NCBI GenBank assembly: GCA_963632245.1
Contig: CAVGTF010000050.1
Location: 1-14,706 of the forward strand
DNA from: UBA1724 sp963632245
Lineage (GTDB): Bacteria > Verrucomicrobiota > Lentisphaeria > Oligosphaerales > Oligosphaeraceae
DNA length: 14,706 nt
Reading direction: 5' to 3'
Position numbers and translations under genes: made by a program. Below are positions 6,602 through 14,486 of the stretch, piece by piece; the first letter of the stretch is position 1, and each line of letters opens with the position of its first letter. The notes under the pieces were generated by a model that had not been told where the DNA came from, ran no database searches, and was given only the letters and a program-made list of their open reading frames with translations.

Positions 6602-7573
6602 ATGCTCGCTTGCCGGGATCTGAAAGTCTGGTATCCCATTCGACGGGGAATCCTGAACCGCGTGGCGGGGCATGTGCGCGCCGTGGACGGCGTGAGCCTC
6701 TTGCTGAAGCCCGGCGAGACCCTGGGACTGGTTGGGGAATCCGGTTGCGGAAAGACCACCCTGGGACGCGCGCTGGTGGGACTGGAAAAGCCCACCGCCG
6801 GCACCGTGGAGTGGAATGGCGTGCCCTTCGATTCGCTGAAAGGCGAGGCACGCCGGCACGCACGACGGAATCTCCAGATGGTCTTCCAGGACCCCTTCTC
6901 CTCTTTGGATCCCCGCATGAGCGCCCTGGAGATCGTCACCGAGGGACTGGAGGCATATCATCTTTACAAGCCCGGCGAAAGCCGCCAGGATGCCGCGCTG
7001 CGGCTTCTGAAGGAGGTGGGGCTGGGGCAGGAGGCGCTCTATCGCTATCCACACGAATTCTCTGGAGGACAACGCCAGCGGCTCTCTATTGCACGCGCAT
7101 TGGCGTTGGAACCGGAGGTGCTGGTCTGTGACGAACCGGTCTCCGCGCTGGATGTCTCGGTGCAGGCGCAGGTGATCCGGCTGCTGGCGGAGCTCCAGAA
7201 GAGCCGCGGGCTCTCCTATCTCTTCATTTCCCACGATTTGAGCGTGGTGCGGCTGTTGGCGCAGCGGGTGGCAGTGATGTATTTGGGACGCGTGGTGGAG
7301 GAGGGCGATGCGCAGCAGGTGCTGGTGAATCCCCTGCATCCCTACACGCAGGCGCTGGTCTCCGCGATCCCCGTTCCCGGAAAGTCCGATCCCACCAAGA
7401 GAATATTGCTTCAGGGAGAACTCCCCAGTCCTTCCCATCCCCCAAAGGGATGCCCCTTCCATACCCGCTGCCCATACGCCACCCAACAATGCCGGGAAAT
7501 CCGCCCGGAACTCGCAACCGTCGAAAACGGCACCCGAAGAGTGGCGTGCACCCAAGAAGGAGTAAGGAATTAG
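6602..7573 (+). CDS. ABC transporter ATP-binding protein, OppF/DppF family
   Basis: A 323-residue cytoplasmic ATPase of the peptide/nickel importer class. Seen in order: Walker A GESGCGKTT (45-53), Q-loop VFQDP (94-98), signature FSGGQRQRL (153-161), Walker B VLVCDEP (173-179), D-loop SALD (181-184) and H-loop His211. The C-terminal oligopeptide extension starts at NPLHPYTQALVSAIP (243-257). It carries Cys284, Cys290 and Cys297 in GCPFHTRCPYATQQC, plus Cys316. Some relatives bind an iron-sulfur cluster with such cysteines; this is not shown here. I start at ATG 6602. The frame is open back to 6368, but that would overlap the HD-CoaD gene by over 200 bp in another frame, and family similarity begins just after 6602. 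No permease, substrate-binding protein or OppD partner is in the window, so its transporter must be encoded elsewhere or this is an orphan subunit. Confidence 0.93.
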   Translation: MLACRDLKVWYPIRRGILNRVAGHVRAVDGVSLLLKPGETLGLVGESGCGKTTLGRALVGLEKPTAGTVEWNGVPFDSLKGEARRHARRNLQMVFQDPFSSLDPRMSALEIVTEGLEAYHLYKPGESRQDAALRLLKEVGLGQEALYRYPHEFSGGQRQRLSIARALALEPEVLVCDEPVSALDVSVQAQVIRLLAELQKSRGLSYLFISHDLSVVRLLAQRVAVMYLGRVVEEGDAQQVLVNPLHPYTQALVSAIPVPGKSDPTKRILLQGELPSPSHPPKGCPFHTRCPYATQQCREIRPELATVENGTRRVACTQEGVRN

Positions 7574-7686
7574 TACTTAGCAGGTTAGTGGTTAACTGTT
7601 AGTTGCATGGTCGCTGCGCGGCTTTTGCCGCGGCTCTTGCCGCGGTACTTTATAGACTAGCCACTAGCCACTGATTGCTAAGTACT
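7572..7686. repeat. Structured intergenic element with inverted repeats between two convergent genes
   Basis: AGTACTTAGCA (7572-7582) is repeated inverted as TGCTAAGTACT (7676-7686). The first overlaps the stop of the OppF-type gene and the second overlaps the stop of the methyltransferase gene. Inside each arm are three heptamers: GTTAGTG, GTTAACT, GTTAGTT at 7584-7604, and ACTAGCC, ACTAGCC, ACTGATT at 7656-7676. These are roughly inverse to each other. In the middle are two adjacent hairpins, GCGGC-TTTT-GCCGC (7618-7631) and GCGGC-TCTT-GCCGC (7630-7643). The whole could act as a bidirectional transcript end or be a dispersed repeat. No clear U-tract is present. Confidence 0.7.
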
Positions 7687-8598
7687 TACAGGCTCTTTAC
7701 GATGCGCGAACGCGCATCGCCAAGAGCCTGTAATGCTCCATCCCCGTGTGGTGGCGCGTTGCATGAGCTCCTCGGTGGTGTTTTGCCAGCCGGTATGGAA
7801 GGCGTTTGCCAGTGCGACGGTGCCGTGAGGGGCGAGGGCGTCCTCCAGAAGATCCAGGAATCTCTTCAGGTCTTCGGGACGATGGAGGAATCGTCCGCCG
7901 GCCAGTCCATTGCAGAGAATCAGGTCGTATTGTTCGCTGGGGCGGAATTCCAGGATATCCGCGGTTTGGAACTCCGCGGGGATGTCATCGAATTGACGGA
8001 AGAGCGCGTTGCGCCGGGGATCGTGTGGAAGGCGCCGGTGGTTTGCCATCCAGACCTCCAGGGGCTCGCTGGTGATGCCCAGGACCCGTTCGGCGCCGGT
8101 ATGTTTGGCGGCCTCCAGGGTGCCCAGTCCCACGCCGCATCCCAGATCCAGGAGGCTCGTGCAGCGGGGGAGCTGTTCCAGCTGCTGGGGATATCGTCCC
8201 AGGGTGGTTCCGAAGCGCGGGGGATCGGCGCAGGCGCAGAAGAAGGGCAGGAGCTCCTCGCGCTGGAGGTCGCAGCGTCCCCGGAAGGGCTCTCCCAGCT
8301 CCTCCCAGAAGTCCAGGATGGTCTCCATTTCGGGAAAGTCCTCGCGCAGGAGGACGGGGATCCATTCGGGGGAGGGCAGGGCCTGCCGCGCCACGGCGCG
8401 CAGGGAGGCCGCGTATTCCTGCCAGGATAGGTAGGTTTCCATGGTCATGCGCAAGTCATGGTCGGCTATCATGCCAGGAGTCCAGCGGACTCCGCTGCGC
8501 GCATGCCAGGTCGATAGCGCCCCGCTCCACCGGCGGTTGTGCTGCGACAACACCGCCTCCAACGCCGGGGAATCCAGGATTGGGGAATCACACTCCAC
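7678..8598 (-). CDS. Class I SAM-dependent methyltransferase, substrate unknown
   Basis: 306 residues. The Rossmann methyltransferase domain covers about 145-270: motif I LLDLGCGVGLGT (149-160), an acidic residue in GITSEPLEV (174-182) where the SAM ribose would be bound, and post-motif YDLILCNGLAGG (224-235) followed by a strand of the ALAPHGTVAL type. The first 140 residues form a helical region I cannot assign. I recognise no DNA-methyltransferase catalytic motif (no DPPY, NPPY or PCQ), so a small-molecule or protein substrate is as likely as DNA or RNA. The start is GTG at 8598; ATG at 8472 (residue 43) is a fair alternative, and neither has a Shine-Dalgarno sequence. It lies 12 bp after the recD stop, so it is probably the last gene of the recCBD operon. 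Its final codons lie in a strong hairpin. Confidence 0.8.
   Translation of the reverse strand: MECDSPILDSPALEAVLSQHNRRWSGALSTWHARSGVRWTPGMIADHDLRMTMETYLSWQEYAASLRAVARQALPSPEWIPVLLREDFPEMETILDFWEELGEPFRGRCDLQREELLPFFCACADPPRFGTTLGRYPQQLEQLPRCTSLLDLGCGVGLGTLEAAKHTGAERVLGITSEPLEVWMANHRRLPHDPRRNALFRQFDDIPAEFQTADILEFRPSEQYDLILCNGLAGGRFLHRPEDLKRFLDLLEDALAPHGTVALANAFHTGWQNTTEELMQRATTRGWSITGSWRCAFAHRKEPVST
7686..7733. repeat. 48-nt near-perfect palindrome in the 3' end of the methyltransferase gene
   Basis: The outer arms TTACAGGCTCTT (7686-7697) and AAGAGCCTGTAA (7722-7733) are perfectly complementary over 12 bp. After a 3-by-3 internal loop the inner arms GATGCGCG (7701-7708) and CGCGCATC (7711-7718) add 8 perfect pairs around a 2-nt AA. 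The palindrome encodes roughly the last 19 residues of the methyltransferase and adjoins the 7572-7686 repeat. It could terminate or protect transcripts from either side, or be an inserted REP-like palindrome. It lacks a U-tract on either strand. Confidence 0.9.
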
Positions 8599-8610
8599 GA
8601 TAAGACGCGC

Positions 8611-10542
8611 TCAGGGCTGCGCGGATGCGTTGGCGCTTGCGGCCCCCTTGTCGGGATCCTTTGCGATTAGCTTGCCATTGTCGATATCGAGATACCAGTC
8701 CTTTTCGTGGGGCGTTTTATCGGGATCCTCGTGGCAGAGCCTCGCCAGTCCGGAAACGCGGTTTGTGGGGGTCTCGATGGCCTTTTCCACGCTCTCCCGT
8801 GTTGCCCAGATAAGACAGGTCTTCTTGGCGCGGGTGATGCCAGTGTAGAGGAGATTTCGGGTCAGAAGGGGATTGTCCAGGTCATCGGGGAGGGTCACCA
8901 GCACATTGTCGTAGGAGGAACCCTGGGATTTGTGGATGGTGATGGCGTAGGCCTCCTCACAATGATCCATTAGCTGCGCGTAGGAGACGGGTCTGATGTC
9001 GCTTGTCGCATCTGGGGAGTAGCTTCGGAAGTATACGCGGTCCCCCAGGCGCACGCCGACATCGCCATTCTTGAGCCCCAGGACGGAGTCGTTCTGCGTG
9101 TTCATCAGCGGGATGCCATTTTCATCATTTGTTTGCCCGAGGATCTCTTTCATGTAGTGGTTCATGTTGTAGATGCCCAAAGAACCGCGTCGCGTGGTAC
9201 AGAGGACCTTGAATCTTTCGTGGAACTCCAGCCACGCCCGGGCATAATCCTCTAAGGACTCCCCTGTCTTCTTCTCGGGTGCCTCCATATTTAGGCTCTT
9301 AAACCAGGTCGCTAATTCTGTTTTGATGTCTTTCTCATCCTTTTGCGGCGTCTTTGCCCAGAATTTGTCGCTTTCGGCGGCGTAGAGACGATCGAGCTTC
9401 TTGGGGATATCGGCTTTGTGGACGAGGACTTCCTTATGAAATATGCCTATCTGGGTGGTCGTTGTCTCTGACAGGTATTGTGCGAATTCCACGAGGTCTT
9501 CGATATCCTTGGAGCGGAAGTTGGTTTTCAGTTTCTGGAGGCAATCGGGGTGATTCTCTTCCAGGAATTTCACCAGATCGGCGAAGACCACGCCGGTTTC
9601 CACGGCATCCAGCTGGTCCTTGTCGCCCAGGAGCAGGAGTCGGCCATTTTGGGGGAGGGCGTCTATGAGGCGTGAGAAGGTAATCAGGTCCACCATGGAG
9701 CTCTCGTCCACTACCACCAGCTGGTAGGGCAGGGAATTGCCGTGGTGATATTGGGGGAGATTGTTACGATAGGGGGAGATTCCCAGCAGCTTATGGATGG
9801 TGGTGGGTTGCAGGGCGAGGACGCGGTTCTTGTTGTCGGTGTCCGAGACATCCTGCATTTCATCCTTGAGGGCCTTCCGCATCTGCGCGGCCGCCTTTCC
9901 CGTGGGGGCGCATAGTCCGATTTCGAGCTTCGGATTGTGCTGGAGCTCCAGGAGCAGGATGGCGCCCAGGGTGGTGGTCTTGCCGGTGCCGGGACCACCC
10001 GTCAATACCGCCAGACGCTTCCCAGAACACTTCCTCACCGCTTCCCGCTGCTCACGGGAATTCTCGTTTTTGAGCTTCTTCGTGAGGGCTTTGATAGTCT
10101 CCTCGCAGGGCTCCGGAAATTCCCCAATCCGGTTGTGGGAGAGGCATTCCCGGACGAAGGCGCCAATGTGGCGCTCCGCCTGACGGCACCGCGAGAGGTA
10201 GAGGAGACCATCGCCCGAGCCGGAGTCGTAGACTAGACCGTGAAAGGGCACCCAGATCAGGGGATGGACGGGACGATTCCAGTCCTCCTGCTCGTCTAAG
10301 CCCACGACCGTCGACCAGTCCTGGAGGTTCTCCTCCAGGAGATCCCCCTCGTAGGAGATTGGCTCGACCTCCAGGGCGGCATCCCCATTTTCGAAGTTGT
10401 TCATGACCCTGGCGCCGAGGCCACGGAGGGCTTCCGCGTCTTTCGTTATCTTCCCCCGACGGACGAGCATGTCGGCGAATTCCTCCGCAAAAACGGAGGT
10501 CTTCGGGATTTTTTCTTCGTTGATATTGTTATTTTCGCTCAT
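8611..10542 (-). CDS. recD: RecBCD exodeoxyribonuclease V, alpha subunit (5'-3' helicase)
   Basis: 643 residues, slightly longer than E. coli RecD (about 608). It is a superfamily 1B helicase that tracks the 5'-ended strand in RecBCD. Motifs seen: Walker A GGPGTGKTT (182-190), motif Ia CAPTGKAAAQM (211-221), a TIHKLLG block (248-254), motif II VVVDESSMVD (276-285), motif III LLGDKDQL (304-311) with the downstream VETGVVFADL typical of RecD, NFRS (341-344), motif V TIHKSQGSSYDNV (535-547) and motif VI LLYTGITRAKK (564-574). The N-terminal 150 residues correspond to the RecB/RecC-contacting region. The ATG at 10542 lies 27 bp after the recB stop and has no Shine-Dalgarno sequence. The C-terminal tail after 600 (Asp/Lys/Ala-rich) is likely disordered. 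It is cotranscribed with recB and probably with the methyltransferase gene. Confidence 0.95.
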   Translation of the reverse strand: MSENNNINEEKIPKTSVFAEEFADMLVRRGKITKDAEALRGLGARVMNNFENGDAALEVEPISYEGDLLEENLQDWSTVVGLDEQEDWNRPVHPLIWVPFHGLVYDSGSGDGLLYLSRCRQAERHIGAFVRECLSHNRIGEFPEPCEETIKALTKKLKNENSREQREAVRKCSGKRLAVLTGGPGTGKTTTLGAILLLELQHNPKLEIGLCAPTGKAAAQMRKALKDEMQDVSDTDNKNRVLALQPTTIHKLLGISPYRNNLPQYHHGNSLPYQLVVVDESSMVDLITFSRLIDALPQNGRLLLLGDKDQLDAVETGVVFADLVKFLEENHPDCLQKLKTNFRSKDIEDLVEFAQYLSETTTTQIGIFHKEVLVHKADIPKKLDRLYAAESDKFWAKTPQKDEKDIKTELATWFKSLNMEAPEKKTGESLEDYARAWLEFHERFKVLCTTRRGSLGIYNMNHYMKEILGQTNDENGIPLMNTQNDSVLGLKNGDVGVRLGDRVYFRSYSPDATSDIRPVSYAQLMDHCEEAYAITIHKSQGSSYDNVLVTLPDDLDNPLLTRNLLYTGITRAKKTCLIWATRESVEKAIETPTNRVSGLARLCHEDPDKTPHEKDWYLDIDNGKLIAKDPDKGAASANASAQP

Positions 10543-10569
10543 GGGTATGTTTCTGTGTAGAAAAAAGGG

Positions 10570-13500
10570 CTATTGGACATCGTCTGCGGGCTTCGCGCAG
10601 GGCTGCAATTCATCGAAGAGCTCTTTGATGAGTCCGAATTCGGGACGAGTGGCGTAGAAGCCATTGGTGTCCTGGGGATCCTTCGTGACGCCGCGCAGGA
10701 AATAGTAGATGACGCCACCAAAGAGCGCGTTGTAGCTGTCCTCGGTCAACTCCCAGCCAGGCGTGAGGGACTTGTAGGCATGGAGGAATGCCACGGTGTA
10801 GATGAGATACTGCAGATGGTAGAAGTGTGTCTTCATCTCTTCCTCCATGCCCGCCTGGTCAAAGCCCGACATCTTTTGGTTCAAGGCGTTGGTCTTCCAG
10901 TCCAGGATGTAGTATTTCCCGTCTTTGGGATTCTGGAAGAGGAGGTCCAGGCTGCCATTCAACACCCAGCCATTTACCCTGTCACGGTAGGGCGACCAGG
11001 CGGCGTTGCGGGGGATCCCATGGGTGTCAAGAAGCTCCGCCAGCACGCTGCCACGGATGCCGTTCTTCAGGCGGAAGANNNNNNNNNNNNNNNNNNNNNN
11101 NNNNNNNNNNNNNNNNNNNNNNNNNNNNNNNNNNNNNNNNNNNNNNNNNNNAGCACGCTGCCACGGATGCCATTCTTCAGGCGGAAGTAGAACCGCAGCT
11201 CGCTCTGGCGGCGATCCTGGGGGATGTCCTTCAGGGAAAAGTCCAGGCGCTTCGAGGAATCCATGGGATCCGGCAACGCGGTCTCCAGAACGCCCTCCAG
11301 CATGTCCCCGAAGGCGCGGATGCGCGCCTCGCGCTCGGCTTTGCCTTTTTCGCCCTTGGGGAGCTGACTGCTCTGATCCAGCATCGGCTCCCACAGGGAC
11401 GCCCTCTGGCTCTCCACACTCCCCTGGAAGTCCAACTTTTCCAGGATTTCGTGCCAGCAGGTGCCCGCGAGCTTTCCGCGGGGGAAGCGGAAGATGGCCG
11501 ATAACTTCACGGCACTCTCCTCCGGGACGTCGGACGCATCCCCAGTTACGGGGGTGTCCTCGCTGTCTTGGCTGGGATCGGATTCCACTTCGTTGTCTAC
11601 AGAATCCGCATTCTTGACTCCCGGGGTAGAAACGCCATCAGAACTCTCCCCGGCGACAACACTCCCGTCCTGCGCCAGCGAACTGAAACTGCACGTGCAC
11701 CACCCGCGTGGAAGATCGATGCCCTCCGGGAATCCCTCCGCCACCGGCGTGGGGACGTCCTTGGAGGGCTCCGCCTCCGCACAGGTTCCCTCCTTGAGCC
11801 AGGAGAGGAATTCGTTCAGGGGTGGGAGTTTTTTTACGGGGAATTTGCTGTCATAGTGGGGGAGGCATTCAGTAACTTTTTCTCCCTTATCTATTCCCTG
11901 TAGTTTCGAGAAAAATTTTTCAGCCTTGTTTCTGTCTCGGTTTTCAGGTTCCAGGAATCTGCAGAGGAGTCTGGCACGGGTGGCGGCTACATAGAAGAGT
12001 CGGAAGAATTCCTGGTTTTCTTCTAGTTTCGCCTGGTTTTGAACCTTGGAGTCCTGTGCGTCCATGTCAAATTTGACTTCCACGCCTTTGCCGTCTTCCG
12101 TATCCTTGTGAAAACGCGCACCGAGACCTGCTCTGTTTTTTTTGGATAGCATTCCCTGCACATAGACGATTGGGAACTGGAGTCCCTTGCTCGAGTGGAT
12201 GGTCATGAATCGGACGGCGTCTTTTTCGGAGGACCTTTGTAACGGGTAGTCTTTTGCCTCGCTTCCCGCATTCTTAATTCTCTGCTGGAGGAATCTAGTG
12301 AGGCCCTCCGGTCCTAGGCGCTGCTCTACTACTGCCTGATTGAGCGACTCTTGGATTTGCAACAATGTGGAAAGAATGCTTTCGTCTCCGTTATTCCTGT
12401 CTAGGAGGACCTCCGATACGGTGCGGTCGGGCTGGATTCCCAATGCCTTGGTGGTCGCTTCCCCCAGGAACTCTTTCATGGTGGATTTCAAAAACTTGGA
12501 GAACATCGCTCGGAAGGAGTAATCTTGCCAGGTTCGTAGAAGATCCCGGAGTTTCTCGCAGAACGGAAGTTCCTGTTGTTTTAGGTAATTGAGCTGTCGG
12601 ATGTTGAAGACGGGGAAGAAGCCCTCTAGATTGATGAGATTTGTCAGGGGAGTCCCACTGGGATCTAGGATGGTGGTCATGAGGTTTTGGACAAGCTTTG
12701 CCGCCGGCGTCCCAAAGAGTGGTGCCTCTTTGACGATGACACAGGGGATGCCGCTCTCTCGGAGAACCCTTGCGGTGGCAGTCGCCTCTGAGTTTTCAGT
12801 GCATAGCACAGCGATATCGCTGTAGCGAACAGGGCGCGGTGTTTTTCCAGGCTCTTGAATGGAGAGCCTTCGTTCCTCCACCATGGCTATGAATTCCTTT
12901 GCCATGGTGGCTCGGACTTCTTTGACGTTTTCGTCTTTCGTTTGATTCCCTAGAAAGTCGTAGTTAAGCAGTGGGTGTTTCCCGTTGTCTTCCACTGCCT
13001 TCACATCCACGCCGTTTCTCAGGAGTCGCCATTCGCTTTCTGGGGTGATATCTTCAGGAAAGCGGATTTCTGGGAATTTGATGTCGTTCTGCAGGAAGAA
13101 TCCGCCGTCCTTTGTCGTTGCATTCTCGCGAATCTCCCGCATGGCATTGAGTGCCTTGATGAATTCTCGGGAGGAGCGGCGGTTGCTGGTGAGCTGGAAA
13201 CGCTGGGGCGCGTCTTTGCTGTCTCTCTTTGTGGCATCCAGATAGGTGAAGACATCGCCATTACGGAAACCGTAGATGGCTTGTTTGGGGTCGCCAATGA
13301 GGAAGATGAGCTGGTCCGGAGCGGGATCGTCTCGGAATAGCATTCGGAAGATGGCGTTCTGGACGTCGTCGGTGTCTTGGAACTCGTCAATGAAGGCGTA
13401 TTTGAACTGTTTTCGGATGCTGTCGCGGAAGCGGATGCCTTTTTCGGGGTCCTCTAGACGCTTCTTCATCGTTGTAAGCAGGTCGTCGAAGGTCATGAAG

Positions 13501-14402
13501 CTCTCATGTTCCTTATCCCTTTTAAGCGTCTCTTTCACATATGACACGGCCTCGCGCTGGATGCGACGCAGGTAGGTCTCCTTTTGTGCATCGTCAGAAA
13601 AAGGCTTCTCCGCGTTCGGATCAGCGGAGGCTTCCATCTGCTCTAAAAAATCTAGGAAGGTGAGCGAGTCGTGTTTGGGATCCACGCTCCACTCGATTTC
13701 TTTTTCGTCTCTGCAGATGAGGCCCTGTGTGTGCCTTTGTAGTGTACCCGGTTCAATGCCGTGCTTCTCCATTATTTCAGTTTCAGGATTATAGACTAGG
13801 AACCAACTCTTTGCTCCCCAGATATTTGCGCGTGCACGCGTTTTGTTCTCGTAGACGTATTTTCGGTAGAAGTTCAGATACGCATCGTCAATGTTCTCCT
13901 GGGGGTCGCCTCGCATTTCCTGACCATATCGGATACCGCTTTCGAAGGTGTGGTCATTGAGCATCCGCCTGCAGAATCCGTGGATGGTGAAGATGGGGGC
14001 CGCATCAAAGTCCGCTAGCGCTTCCCGGCACCGAGCGAGGAGGTCTTCTTTCTTGGTGCCGTCTCTGACTAGTTTTTCGACTAGCTTCCCATCAATGGGG
14101 TTCTTCCATTCGTGCTTTTGATCCTCGTCTGAGGGCTCCAGTGCCTGCCGGACTTCCGTTAGGCGTGCACGAATACGGGTGCGGAGTTCTTTGGCGGCGG
14201 CTTCGGTGAAGGTCACTGCTAGGATTTCCGAAGTCTTTGCTTCCTGCTGCAGGATCAGCCGGACGTATAGGGATTCGATGTTGTAGGTCTTGCCCGTGCC
14301 TGCACCGGCTTCCACCACTACAGTGCCAGTCAATGGGCATTCTAGCACATTGAGTTCGCTGTCTTGCAATTCGCGATTTTGGTTCGTATTTTCAGTCGTC
14401 AT
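10570..14402 (-). CDS. recB: RecBCD exodeoxyribonuclease V, beta subunit (helicase-nuclease), interrupted by an assembly gap
   Basis: The 3'-5' SF1A helicase and nuclease subunit of RecBCD. The gap at 11079-11151 splits the frame, but collapsing the duplicated 36 bp that flank it removes 110 nt and gives one 1240-residue protein (E. coli RecB is 1180). Helicase motifs: Walker A GAGTGKT (33-39), VTFTEAAAKEL, DEFQD (339-343), GDPKQAIYGFR (370-380), TIHSSKG (734-740) and YVAATRAR (804-811). After an acidic Ser/Asp-rich linker (about 915-963), the nuclease domain shows GTCWHEIL (980-987), SLDLLF (Asp1116), ILDWKTN (Asp1131, Lys1133) and YHLQYLIYTVA, matching the D-D-K catalytic set of E. coli RecB. 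I start at ATG 14402; an in-frame TTG at 14411 is possible. recC lies 84 bp upstream and recD 27 bp downstream. Confidence 0.94.
11042..11187. repeat. 36-bp duplicate on both sides of the N run
   Basis: Positions 11042-11077 and 11152-11187 carry the same sequence, beginning AGCACGCTGCCACGGATGCC, with one difference (G at 11062, A at 11172). Both encode FRLKNGIRGSV of RecB on the minus strand, and the difference is a synonymous AAC/AAT change. This is best explained as an unmerged contig overlap, not a biological repeat. Confidence 0.93.
11079..11151. other. Assembly gap of 73 Ns inside recB
   Basis: Unbroken Ns interrupt the recB nuclease-domain region. The right-hand contig begins exactly with the duplicated segment at 11152. 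The left contig runs only one base past the end of its own copy. No coding sequence needs to be missing, since the two partial frames join exactly when the duplicate is collapsed. Confidence 0.99.
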
Positions 14403-14486
14403 GATCTTCAATAGGGTGTGAAGAGTTTTCCTTGGATAGATAGGGGACTACTACTACTTCTTCTTCCTGCTTTTGGTGGGTTGCTT
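14403..14486 (-). other. recC-recB spacer
   Basis: An 84-bp non-coding spacer within the operon. On the minus strand it has three GAA-type triplets followed by three GTA triplets (complement at 14447-14467) and then an AT-rich stretch before the recB ATG. I see no terminator or clear promoter, which fits cotranscription of recC and recB. Confidence 0.5.

Noticed and set aside
6407..7555. A 382-codon open frame on the minus strand opposite the OppF-type ATPase
   Set aside because: The plus strand carries every ABC ATPase motif in order, and the antisense translation shows nothing recognisable.
7678..8598. DNA modification methyltransferase of a restriction system
   Set aside because: No DPPY/NPPY or Pro-Cys catalytic motif is visible, and no restriction endonuclease is nearby. 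Only the general SAM-binding fold can be supported.
11042..11187. A genuine biological direct repeat or insertion in recB
   Set aside because: The copies sit exactly at the two edges of an N run and encode the same RecB residues. An unmerged assembly overlap explains it fully.
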